This document shows, one piece after another, positions 55,288 to 63,893 of a DNA stretch of 64,000 nt. Each line of letters opens with the position of its first letter. Positions within the stretch are counted from its first letter, which is position 1. The notes beneath the pieces were generated by a model that did no database searches, was not told where the DNA came from, and saw nothing but the letters and a program-made list of their open reading frames with translations. Source of the stretch: Arthrobacter sp. H35-D1 (GTDB lineage Bacteria > Actinomycetota > Actinomycetes > Actinomycetales > Micrococcaceae). The stretch is from NCBI RefSeq assembly GCF_030063185.1, contig NZ_JASISP010000009.1:64006-128005 (forward strand). The letters are read 5' to 3'. The translations under genes and the position numbers were made by a program.

Positions 55288-56807
55288 GGCTTTACCTCGT
55301 TACTGGTGGTGGCGGTGGTGATTGCGGCCCAGGCGCTGGTGCCCTGGGTCAGGGACGTGTCTTCGCTGGCGGCGTGGGTGGTGGCGGAGGCCCTGCCTGC
55401 TTGCAAGATCGAGGACAGGTCCCCGTGCGCGAAGCGGCCATGGATCGCCGCGGTACCCAGCGCCCGGTCAACCTCAATGACGCCGGCGATCTTCGCCAGC
55501 GACACGGCCTCAGCCATCTTCTGGTTCATCCGTGCAGTGCCGATGGCGGCGGCTTCCTTCAACCAAGCCGCGGCGCCGCCGCCGATGGCCAGGAACTCCG
55601 CCTCGGCCCCGGTACGGGCCCGCGGCGTGTAATCCCCGGGGATCTTCTCCACATAGCCGGGGAAATGCTCATCGTTGATCGCCGGACTTCCCGGCCGTGC
55701 CCTGCCGTGGCGGGCGACCTCTACCGGGCCTGCCGGCCCGTGGTGAACAATGACGACCTTCTCATCCGGGCCAGTGCCATGGGAACGGACAAAAACCCTT
55801 TGCCCCAACAGGTGGGATGGGACGGAGTACATGGCGTTGTTGAACGTGACCATGGGCGTGTTCGGCGGCACCGTACGGGCCAAGCCAAAGGAGACCGTGT
55901 GGGCGTCATCCGGAACCCGATGCAGGCGCAGGACCTCCTCGGCGAGCATCGCCACAGGTTTGCGCTTGGTTGCCCGGTGTTCACGGGTGTTAATGTGGGT
56001 CATGAACTCCTCACACGCGGCCTCCACCTCGGCGAAGGAGGCGTACTCGGCGCGCAGGTTCGTGTCCCTGGGCACGATGTCAGCCTTGGCGACCTTCACC
56101 GCGTTCTCCACCCCGCCCTTGGAAGCGGGATCCGCCGGCTGGCACGTCAACACCGTCACCCCGTAGTAGCGGGCAAAATCCACGGTTTGCAGGTTCCGCA
56201 CCGGCACCCCGGCCACATGGGAGACCGTCACCGTCTTTTCGTTATCCGTGAGGACATAAGTGGGTGCCCCGCCAGCGATGCGGAAAGACCTATCCAGGGC
56301 CGCGAACACGGACGGCGCCGTCCGGTCCCGCAAAGCGATGACAATCCGGAACCGTGACCAGGCCAGCCAGGCAACGAACAACACCGTCTTCACACCGTCA
56401 ATGTAAGGGCCGTCTCCGAAATCATATTGTAGCCAGCCGCCAGGCTGGGTTACCCACGGTCGGTGCACGCGCACCCGCCCGAGCTTCCACGCCGCCTTGA
56501 CCTGGGCCACTGCGCGGCGGGTGGAACGCTCCGAGCCCGCATAGCCCATGCCCACCAGCTTCTGGTGGGTAACATCGGCCCGGATCCGACCCCGTGTCCT
56601 TTCCACGAGCTCCTCGATCTTGGGCAGGTACTCATCGGTGATCTTGTCCCGGGCCACCGGCTCCGCCAAGGGCCGCCCGGCATCGCGGGCGGCGACGTGC
56701 TTGGCCACGGTGTGGTGCGAACAGCCCGCGAGAACAGCGGCGGCGCGAAACGACTGCGTGTGATCATACGCTTCAAGAATTTCCATGATTTCTCCGTCAG
56801 ACTTCAT
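55284..56807 (-). CDS. istA: IS21 transposase IstA
   Basis: A 507-residue DDE transposase. It has an N-terminal helix-turn-helix (FRAAAVLAGCSHHTVAKHVA) and an rve-type core with catalytic residues in LQYDFGDGP (Asp), LTDNEKTV (Asp) and SKGGVENAVK (Glu). A C-terminal domain contains the HNTREHRATKRKP-type segment. The frame is intact. Confidence 0.94.
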   Translation of the reverse strand: MKSDGEIMEILEAYDHTQSFRAAAVLAGCSHHTVAKHVAARDAGRPLAEPVARDKITDEYLPKIEELVERTRGRIRADVTHQKLVGMGYAGSERSTRRAVAQVKAAWKLGRVRVHRPWVTQPGGWLQYDFGDGPYIDGVKTVLFVAWLAWSRFRIVIALRDRTAPSVFAALDRSFRIAGGAPTYVLTDNEKTVTVSHVAGVPVRNLQTVDFARYYGVTVLTCQPADPASKGGVENAVKVAKADIVPRDTNLRAEYASFAEVEAACEEFMTHINTREHRATKRKPVAMLAEEVLRLHRVPDDAHTVSFGLARTVPPNTPMVTFNNAMYSVPSHLLGQRVFVRSHGTGPDEKVVIVHHGPAGPVEVARHGRARPGSPAINDEHFPGYVEKIPGDYTPRARTGAEAEFLAIGGGAAAWLKEAAAIGTARMNQKMAEAVSLAKIAGVIEVDRALGTAAIHGRFAHGDLSSILQAGRASATTHAASEDTSLTQGTSAWAAITTATTSNEVKP

Positions 56808-56911
56808 ATAGAGCCTCTTCCTGGATTGGTTTGGTGCGATTAGACACCGACATCAAACCCCAGGAAGGGGCTCCCGCCGTTAACAACACGGCGATGCTAG
56901 AAAATAAGAGT

Positions 56912-56997
56912 GGGCAGATCTCATGGCCACCAATGGGCATTTCTGCTGGCCATCAGTGGGCAGTTTCGTGGCCGCCTATGGGCAGTTTGCCATGGCC
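56912..56997. repeat. IS21 terminal binding repeats next to istA
   Basis: Four related copies, of the type GGGCAGNNNNCNTGGCC, at 56912-56928, 56935-56951, 56958-56973 and 56980-56997, spaced by about 22 bases. They are inverted relative to the three at the istB end. Confidence 0.8.
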
Positions 56998-57176
56998 GCT
57001 AACACTGGAATGGCGTCCTGCTCAGGCAACTCTCTAGCGAGGCACGGACCAATGGTTCGGCCAACCTTTAATCGAGCCACGCAAGGGTCCAGGCTGATGC
57101 TGACTGGTCGAACCGGCTGCTCAGGCTAGTGTTGCTTGTGGTTGGACAGGCCAGCCATCGGGAGAAAGCCATTGCA

Positions 57177-58046
57177 ATGATGAAGCCAACACTAGAGAAC
57201 GATTTGCTAGAACGCATCGCTGCGGCCCTCAGTGAACAGAATGAACTTTCCATGAAGCTCCTCTGGGAAGCGCAAACCAACAGGCGCACTCAGGAAGTGT
57301 TGAGGCTAGCTGCTACGTCGCCCATCCTCGATGACGTGCAAAGGTTTGCTAGGCAGCACCAGCTCGGCTTTATTGAGACGATTAAATCGATTCGTAACAA
57401 TAAGCTCAGCTTTACCCGTTTTGGGGACGGGGAGATGCGAATCATGCTCCGGCCCGAGTACAAGCTTGCATTTCAAAAAAATTCTCCCGCGTTAGCTGCC
57501 GCGCTTGAGGACGTAATTAGCACCACGGCAGAGAAATTGCTCATTGGATTCCCTCACGTTTACAGAGATGTGCACTGGTCAGGGGTATGGGCTGATGTGT
57601 GGGGCCAAATGAAACCCCTCATTGCAGGGCATGCTGAGATGGGCAACGCTCACGTGACAAGACCAATTTTCTTCCAGTTGACTGGTCAGGAAGGCGTGAG
57701 AGCTTGGCGTTCGGTATGGGAAGGACTATCCATTAAGGTAGTGGCTGGGAAAGACTCCCGCTTCGAGGCCACCCCTGAACTTTTCAATTCCGCAGCCAGG
57801 ATCACTTTCGAATACTCCTTACCAACCGAAGCTTTCTCGGACATTCCTCGGCTCATGGATATTCTGTCAAACGACGACTCTGATCTGATTCTGATTTCCT
57901 TGGGCCCAGCGGGAACTGTGCTCACTGCCAAGCTCGCTGCTATCGGCAAACGGGCTATCGACATCGGACATATAAGCGACAGCTACAAGAATGTCTTTTC
58001 GAATGGTGCCTGGCCTGAGAGCAAACCAACCACTGTTGCCAGTTGA
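57177..58046 (+). CDS. GT-D fold glycosyltransferase (DUF1792-like)
   Basis: A 289-residue protein with the GT-D signature RFGDGEMRIM near residue 83 and further family segments (LIGFPHVYRDVHWSGV, ISLGPAGTVLTAKLAAIGKRAIDIGH). This fold is known from serine-rich adhesin and capsule glycosylation. It starts with a short coiled leader. The gene is less GC-rich than the core genes and is isolated between IS elements, so it is probably the remnant of a transferred glycan cluster that includes the LicC-like gene. Confidence 0.8.
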   Translation: MMKPTLENDLLERIAAALSEQNELSMKLLWEAQTNRRTQEVLRLAATSPILDDVQRFARQHQLGFIETIKSIRNNKLSFTRFGDGEMRIMLRPEYKLAFQKNSPALAAALEDVISTTAEKLLIGFPHVYRDVHWSGVWADVWGQMKPLIAGHAEMGNAHVTRPIFFQLTGQEGVRAWRSVWEGLSIKVVAGKDSRFEATPELFNSAARITFEYSLPTEAFSDIPRLMDILSNDDSDLILISLGPAGTVLTAKLAAIGKRAIDIGHISDSYKNVFSNGAWPESKPTTVAS

Positions 58047-58212
58047 TGCCAAGGGCCAGCATAAGAATCAACGCGCACTTGATGACGGACGTGACCACAC
58101 CAGTGTTGGCGCGTGATTTAACCAACGACCGCTCGAGTGGCGAATCGGCGCAGAAGTAGTCGGCGGTGTCATACCCTCGAAGCAACAAGTTGGTTGATTA
58201 GAGGAGTTGTTG

Positions 58213-58838
58213 GTGGGGCGTAGGCGATTGTCGTTTTCGGATCGGGCAGATATTGCGGTGGGGATACTCGCTGGCTGGACTGATCGGCAGATCGGGGCTG
58301 GTATTGGCCTTGATTACACGATTATTTGGCGGTAGCGTGGACGTAACTCGACGAGGACCCGCGTGTATCGTCCGGTGAGTGCGGACTGTGCTGCTGAGCG
58401 GGAACGCAAGCGTCCGCAGGCCCGGAAAATCGACACCAATCCGGTCATTGCTGCACGTGTGAAGGCAAATCTGGCTAGGTCAAGGACGTCGCGGCAGATC
58501 GCCGGCCGTTTGCATTTGGAGGCGACGGACACCAGCGTTGAGACCATTACGAAATCGCCCGACGCCGAAGGCCGCACCGTCTCCCACGAGGCCATCTACC
58601 GGTGGATCTAGGCCCTGCCCAAGGGGAAGCTGGCCAAGTCCTTCGATCCTGCTGCAATCCAAGCGTGTGAAGCGTAAATCAGTGAAGCCGTTGGGTGAGC
58701 GCACCGGTGGGAGGATCATCGTCGATGATCAGCATCGATGCCCGTCCCGAGGCGGCAGCAGATCGCCCTGTTCTTGGCTCGTGGGAAGGGGATTCGGTTG
58801 TCGACAAGGGCGGTAAGAGTGCTCTCTGCGGCTCGTGG
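58213..58838 (+). pseudogene. IS30-family transposase remnant
   Basis: From GTG 58213 the frame reads RRRLSFSDRADIAVGILAGW, an IS30 helix-turn-helix, up to TAG at 58333-58335. It goes on with VYRPVSADCAAERERKRPQA to a second stop at 58609-58611 after VSHEAIYRWI. The next parts, in two other frames, give LGERTGGRII and MISIDARPEAAADRPVLGSW. The 3' half of the catalytic domain is missing, cut at about 58838 by the ISL3 fragment. Confidence 0.75.
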
Positions 58839-58847
58839 TGAATTCCA

Positions 58848-59180
58848 CTATTGCAATGGAAAGTTCACCGCTGTTGGGGCGGCGCTTCTTAGCATATTGC
58901 GGTTCGTGTAGTTGGTGCTATTGACGAAGCCTCTGCCGGTGCGTTTGATGTGTTTGATGCTGGTGTTGTTGGCCTCAACTTTGCCCGTGGTGGCGCCGGT
59001 GACGATGAGAACTTCAATCTCTTTCCACCATCGGCAAATGGTCCGGTAGAGCCTGGTCGTCTCGGGCTGGTTGGATTCCTTCACGAGAAATTCAAGGTGT
59101 TCCTTAGCGAGTTCGGCATCTTCCAGCGAGCTGGTACGCAGCAGTGTTCGCACGTGTTCTTTCACGTTGTGTTTCGTCAA
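58848..59180 (-). pseudogene. ISL3-family transposase C-terminal fragment
   Basis: A 110-codon frame whose sequence (TGKVEANNTSIKHIKRTGRG, then NYTNRNMLRSAA) matches the end of ISL3-type DDE transposases. The N-terminal two thirds are absent. It abuts the IS30 remnant on one side and the split IS21 istB on the other. Confidence 0.7.
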
Positions 59181-59251
59181 CTTTATGTCGGCCGTTTCGG
59201 CGCTAAGATTCCTGCCATGTGTGCTTGGTTTCCGGCCGTTTGAGCGGTTGC

Positions 59252-59488
59252 TTATTTCATGAGGGCATGCTTGACCCTGTAGGACTCGCCGCGGAACTGT
59301 AGGAGTCGTCCGTGATGGACGATTCTATCGATGACGGCGGCCGCCATGTTGTCATCGCCGAATACGGTTCCCCAGCGGGAGAACTCGAGGTTAGTGGTGC
59401 TGATCAGGCTGCGTTTCTCGTAGCCGTCGGCGATGACTTGGAAGAGGAGCCTGGCTCCCTCTGTGTCGATCGGGAGGTAGCCTAGCTC
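59252..59488 (-). pseudogene. 3' part of a second istB, separated by the RIT element
   Basis: Reads (minus strand) DELGYLPIDTEGARLLFQVI, then YEKRSLISTTNLEFSRWGTV and ends HALMK. This is the Walker B and C-terminal part of an IstB protein. The matching 5' part is at 62910-63404, more than 3.4 kb away, so the RIT element lies at the Walker B Asp. Confidence 0.85.
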
Positions 59489-59520
59489 ATCGATCTATGC
59501 GGATGTCCGCATAGATCGAT
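59489..59520. repeat. 15-bp-arm palindrome at the left RIT junction
   Basis: Arms 59489-59503 and 59506-59520 are perfect inverted repeats around a 2-base TG centre. It is directly outside the left inverted repeat of the RIT element. The arm contains CTATGCGGA, close to the outer end of the RIT repeats (CTATGCCGA), which is what a tyrosine recombinase core site would look like. Confidence 0.6.
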
Positions 59521-59629
59521 CTATGCCGAGCTGGCAACTATGCCGAGGTGCCGCGAACGTTGGCGGCAGAAAGGGCCCTGCTACTTGGCTCCGGAGAAGA
59601 ATCGGCTGTTGCCATATCGGCATAGTTAC
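59521..59629. repeat. Left 109-bp inverted repeat of the RIT element
   Basis: Exact reverse complement of 62801-62909. It contains CTATGCCGAG twice in the same direction (59521 and 59538) and one inverted copy near its inner end, likely recombinase-binding sites. Confidence 0.92.
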
Positions 59630-59686
59630 GGTGGGAGGACGCTGGTCATGGAGGCAACGGTGCTTCCCTGAAGGAGGCGAAATCTC

Positions 59687-60888
59687 ATGTCTGGTCCGAA
59701 GAGAAATGATTGTCAGCTGGGTGCCCAGGTTGAGGGGTATCGCGCATGGTTGGTGGGGCGGGGTTATACGCCGGGTACGATCCGGAACATGCTCAAGGAC
59801 ATCGGGCGGATTGGTCGATGGCTTTGTGCTGAAGGACTGATGGTCGAGGAGTTGAACGAGCACGTCCTGGGCACTTATTTATCCGCACGGAAAGGGGCGG
59901 GGACCCGGAGAGTCCCTGGCCCCGGGCTTTGGTACCTCTGCTGGAATTTTTGCGGTGCTCCGGTGTTGTCCCCGAGGCCGCCCCAGTGGCGACGGGACTG
60001 GGCAAGCTGATGGATGAATATCGTTCCTGGATGTTCCTGGAGCGTGGCCTCGCCCCAACGACGGTGCTCCGTTATGAGAACACGGCACGAAGATTCTTGG
60101 ATGAACAGTGCCAGGGCAAGGGAGTTTTCATGCCGTCGGCTTTGACGGGGGCGGATATCAACGAGTTCTTGCTACGGGAGTGCAGCAGGGTGTCGGCCGG
60201 CTCGGCGAAGGGCCGTGTGGCCGAGCTGAGGGCGGTTTTGCGTTTTTTGTATCTGCAGGGAATCACTGAGCTGAGTTTGGGATCGGCTGTGCCCCCGGTG
60301 GGTGGCTGGCGGTTGGCGACACTGCCACCTCCATCTGTCTCGCCTACTGACGTGCAGTTGTTGCTTGACAGTTTTGACCGTGGCACGCTGCTGGGTGCTC
60401 GGAATTTCGCGATTTCGTTGCTGGTGGCCCGTCTGGGGCTTCGATCAATCGAGGTCGCACGGTTGGAGCTGTGTGACGTGGATTGGCGAGCAGGCGAGCT
60501 CGTGGTTCGTGGCAAAGCCCGCCGGCGGGACCGGATGCCGCTTCCTGCCGAAGTCGGTGAAGCCCTGGTGGCATATCTGTCGTGTGGCCGGCAGCCGGCT
60601 AATGCCACCCATGTCTTCTTGACTTGCCGTGCTCCTCGGGGACCAATTCGTGCCGAGCTGGTTGGGGACGTCATTGAACGCGCCTGCAAACGCGCAGGCC
60701 TACCAAAGTTTGGCCCACACCGGCTCAGGCATGCCTTGGCTGGTGAGATGCTCAAACATGGTGCCGGCCTTATCGCTATCGGCCAGGTTCTTCGTCACCA
60801 AGATCTGGCCACCACCGCTCTTTATGCCAAGGTCGATTTTGACTCGCTGCGTCAAGTGGCCCAGCCTTGGCCGGGGACAGTGCGATGA
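59687..60888 (+). pseudogene. RIT recombinase 1 (tyrosine recombinase), frameshifted
   Basis: A tyrosine recombinase of about 400 residues. The N-terminal SAM-like domain starts MSGPKRNDCQLGAQVEG, with GGAGG upstream. The frame changes at about 59920-59926 in a CCCCGGG run, where one missing C would restore RVPGPRALVPLLEF. The catalytic part keeps GLRSIEVARL (Arg I), HRLRH (His-Arg) and ALYAKVD (Tyr). The distance from 59687 to 60888 is 1202 bases, two more than a multiple of three. It ends with ATGA overlapping recombinase 2. A real mutation or a sequencing error are both possible. Confidence 0.85.
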
Positions 60889-61817
60889 GCGAACTGGAAA
60901 AGGATTTGGAAAACTATCTGCGGCTGCGCCATTCGCTCGGGCACAAACTCGCGGAAAGCCACTGGCTGTTGCCAGACTTTGTACTGTTCCTGGATACCTG
61001 CGGATGCGCGACAATCACCATACAAGCGGCGTTGGAATGGTCGCAACAATCTTCGACTGCTGTTCCTTCGAGCATGGGCCCGAGGCGAATGACCGCGGCA
61101 CGCGGATTCGCCCGCTATCTCGCAGGGATCTATCCCGACACCGAAGTCCCGCCATTGGGGCTGATGCCTCACCGACAGCGATGGCGTCTGCCCTTCATCT
61201 ATTCCGCCGCCGATATCGAAGCGTTGATGAGCCAAGCCCGCAACTCGATCGCCCAACCCTTGAGGGCAGCAACGTATGAGACCCTGATCGGTTTGTTGGC
61301 GGCAACGGGACTGCGCATTGGCGAGGCCATCAAACTCGATCGCTCCGACGTGGACTGGAACGAGAAGCTGCTACTGATCCGGGAGTCCAAATTCGGAAAA
61401 TCCCGGATGGCGCCTCTACAGGAGAGCACCACGAAGGCTTTGAAAGGTTATGCCGCCATGCGCGATGAGCTGCAACCTTCACCGTTCGATGCCAGCTTCT
61501 TCGTGTCGCTGACCCGCAAACGCCTCTGCTACCAGGTCGTGTCGCAGACGTTCCGTCATCTGGTGACGGCTACCGGTATCGGGGCAGATGCACCATCCGC
61601 TCCGAGACTTCATGACCTAGGACACCGGTTCGCTATTGAAACCCTTCTCAGTTGGTACGGAAGCGAAGAGGACGTGCAGGCTAAGATTCCAGCACTCTCG
61701 ACGTACCTTGGCCACCGCGAACCGGCTTCCACCTACTGGTATCTTTCCGCCGCACCGGAACTACTAGCCTTGGCGGCCGAACGCCAAGACGCGCACTGGA
61801 TTAAGGCACACTCATGA
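60885..61817 (+). CDS. RIT recombinase 2 (tyrosine recombinase), altered box II
   Basis: A 310-residue tyrosine recombinase with an intact frame. It has TGLRIGEAI (Arg I), STYLGH and the Tyr segment STYWYLSA. In box II it reads HDLGHRF, so the Arg of the usual H-x-L-R-H is Gly246. That Arg contacts the scissile phosphate, and the protein may be inactive or depend on partners. Its ATG overlaps the stop of recombinase 1 and its stop overlaps the start of recombinase 3. Confidence 0.88.
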   Translation: MSELEKDLENYLRLRHSLGHKLAESHWLLPDFVLFLDTCGCATITIQAALEWSQQSSTAVPSSMGPRRMTAARGFARYLAGIYPDTEVPPLGLMPHRQRWRLPFIYSAADIEALMSQARNSIAQPLRAATYETLIGLLAATGLRIGEAIKLDRSDVDWNEKLLLIRESKFGKSRMAPLQESTTKALKGYAAMRDELQPSPFDASFFVSLTRKRLCYQVVSQTFRHLVTATGIGADAPSAPRLHDLGHRFAIETLLSWYGSEEDVQAKIPALSTYLGHREPASTYWYLSAAPELLALAAERQDAHWIKAHS

Positions 61818-62804
61818 CGCTCATAGCCCCGACCCTGCAACTGTTTTTCACTGACCGCCTGATCCAACAGCGCCAGGCCAGTCCTCGCACCATCGCCGCC
61901 TACCGGGACGCCCTGAAGCTTCTCTTGGAGTTCGTGCACGAACAGACCAAAAAATTGCCAGCTCAACTTGATTGGGAGGATCTGGACTCGACCATGATCT
62001 CCCGATTCCTGAACTATCTGGAGAACCAACGGCAGAATAGCGCGAGAACGCGCAATGTCCGCCTCACCGCGATCCGTTCCTTCTATTCCTACGCATCACT
62101 GCGCCATCCCGAACATGCGCTCCCGATCCAGCGAGTGCTGGCGATCCCACCCAAACGGTTCGAAAAGCGCATCGTCACCTTTCTCACCGCACCGGAAGTT
62201 GACGCGATGATCGACGCCCCAGACCAGTCCAAGTGGGAAGGCCGCCGGGACAAGGTTCTCATGCTCCTGGCTATTCAAACCGGGCTGCGTGTTTCCGAGA
62301 TCACCGGACTGAACTGTAGCGACATCAGCCTGGGTCCCGGCGCCAACGTAAGGTGTGAAGGCAAGGGACGTAAGCAACGCGCGGTTCCACTCAACAACAT
62401 CGTCGAGGCAATGCTGAGGGTCTGGCTGAAAGAACGAGCCGGCCAACCCCAAGAACCGCTCTTCCCCACCCGCAACGGACGCCGTCTCAGCCGCGATGCC
62501 GTCGAACTGCGCGCCACCACCCATGCCAAGACTGCCGCACAGCAATGCCCCTCGCTGGCAGGAAAGGCGATTCATCCTCACGTCTTTCGCCATTACCTGT
62601 GCCATGTCCCTGCTCCAAGCCGGCGTTGATACCTCAGTGATCGCACTGTGGCTTGGCCACGCTGGAGTTCGATCCACAGACGCCTACATCCATGCGGACC
62701 TCGCTATCAAGGAAAAGGCACTCGCTCTAGTGACTCCTACAGCAGCGACTCCAGGACGATACCGACCAACCGACAAGACGCTGGCGTTCCTCGAGAGCCT
62801 GTAA
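61814..62804 (+). pseudogene. RIT recombinase 3 (tyrosine recombinase), frameshifted
   Basis: A tyrosine recombinase of about 330 residues. The frame from 61814 runs through TGLRVSEITGL (Arg I) to FRH, then an extra T at about 62594 shifts it to a stop at 62629. Without that base it would read FRHTCAMSLLQAGVDTSVIA and end with the Tyr segment STDAYIHAD and a stop at 62802-62804, inside the right inverted repeat. The length 991 is one more than a multiple of three, in accord with a one-base insertion. Confidence 0.85.
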
Positions 62805-62909
62805 CTATGCCGATATGGCAACAGCCGATTCTTCTCCGGAGCCAAGTAGCAGGGCCCTTTCTGCCGCCAACGTTCGCGGCACCTCGGCATAGTTGCCAGC
62901 TCGGCATAG
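62801..62909. repeat. Right 109-bp inverted repeat of the RIT element
   Basis: Exact reverse complement of 59521-59629. It contains the recombinase 3 stop codon. Outside it the istB coding sequence resumes at once on the minus strand. Confidence 0.92.
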
Positions 62910-63404
62910 GTCAATGACCAGGAGCTGGTTTTTCGCTATGGACGTCAGTTCTTTATCGAGTCGGCCCTCGTCTTTGGCGCGGCGTAGCGCCATCACTAGG
63001 CACGAGGTGGTGAAGATCCTCGCTTGGATTCCTTGCTGGCAGGCTGCGGCGACCAGGGCGGCGGCCATGTGGGTTTTGCCGGTGCCGACATCCCCGTAGG
63101 GCACCAGGTCTTGGGCATGGTTGATGAACTCCAGCGAGGCCAGGGCTTCACGTCTGTAGTCCTGGGGAAATTTCACGCTGGAGTAGTCAAAACCTGTCCG
63201 GGATTTCAGTGCCGGCAGCCTCGCGGATTTCAGCAGCCGGGCCCGGCGTTATTCCAACCCGGATTCGTGCTCGGCCCGGAACACTTCGTGTAGGTATTCT
63301 CGTTGTTTGGGGCTGCCTTTGCCCGCCCATTCGGCCAACACAGAACTGGTCAAAGAGGTTAGTCGCCCCGCATCGATGACGTCTTGAACGGTGGTTGTGC
63401 TCAT
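62910..63404 (-). pseudogene. 5' part of the second istB, split by RIT
   Basis: Starts ATG 63404 (MSTTTVQDVIDAGRLTSL) and carries Walker A GDVGTGKT and ends at NQLLVID, where the RIT element begins. An in-frame TAA at 63249-63251 (codon 52) breaks it further. Its start overlaps the istA fragment stop (ATGA). Confidence 0.85.
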
Positions 63405-63733
63405 GCTATTTCTCCTGTGCTGGTGTTCAGGGTGGTGAAGGTGTCATAGACGCTCAAATCCACGTTCACTGCTGCTGGTTCGGTGCCATCGGCCAGTCGG
63501 CGGGCCACCATCCCCAAAGCTGCCATGTCTGGGGCATCTCCACGCTGGATCAGGGTATCGGCGGCCATCATCGCGGCCTCGAAGCCCGCTGATCCTGCCG
63601 CGGCGTCCACCGCGTTCAGTAGCCGGCGCCGATCCGTCGCGGTGGCCCGGTCCAGCCAGTCACGGACCGGGTCGGTGACCAAGGCCCACAGAGGGGAATG
63701 GGACCATGCCCCGGGCTTCAGGGCACTGGTCAT
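63401..63733 (-). pseudogene. IstA C-terminal fragment of the second IS21
   Basis: About 110 codons (ALKPGAWSHSPLW, then TATDRRRLLNAVDAAAGSAGF) that fit the end of an IS21 transposase, directly before istB. The catalytic part is missing; the break point is about 63736-63742, where another transposase end begins. Confidence 0.7.
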
Positions 63734-63739
63734 AGCGAT

Positions 63740-63881
63740 TTAATGGGTTTGTGGTTGGGGCTGGTTTTTGATGTTGTATTTGATGGTTAGGTTGGTGCCG
63801 GGGTAGCGGGTTTTGGTGTTGGTGAGGTGTTGGCAGAGTTCGGCGAGGGCTGTGGTTTTGGCTGGGGTGGGTACAGGGCCT
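63740..63881 (-). pseudogene. Transposase-like C-terminal fragment
   Basis: The minus strand reads TTALAELCQHLTNTKTRYPG and on to the stop at 63740-63742, ending QPQPQTH. It resembles the end of actinobacterial transposases with a YPGT motif, but the family is not certain. It is cut at about 63881. Confidence 0.45.
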
Positions 63882-63893
63882 CTGCAAAGTCGT

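Larger units (their letters stand above)
54374..57004 (-). mobile_element. Complete IS21-family insertion sequence
   Basis: The 2631-bp element starts TGT at 54374 and ends ACA at 57004. It is flanked by a perfect 6-bp target duplication CTGGAA (54368-54373 and 57005-57010). It carries istA and istB, both intact, and several copies of a transposase-binding repeat at each end. It is therefore likely still mobile or only recently fixed. Confidence 0.92.
59521..62909 (+). mobile_element. RIT element (recombinase-in-trio) inserted in an IS21 istB
   Basis: A 3389-bp element: three tandem, overlapping tyrosine recombinase genes on one strand between perfect 109-bp inverted repeats. This is the known RIT architecture. 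It interrupts the istB of a second, damaged IS21. All three recombinase genes carry a lesion (see the entries), although the terminal repeats are identical. Confidence 0.9.

Noticed and set aside
62684..62914. Minus-strand frames through the RIT right end
   Set aside because: They arise from the inverted repeat and the istB junction, not from a separate gene.
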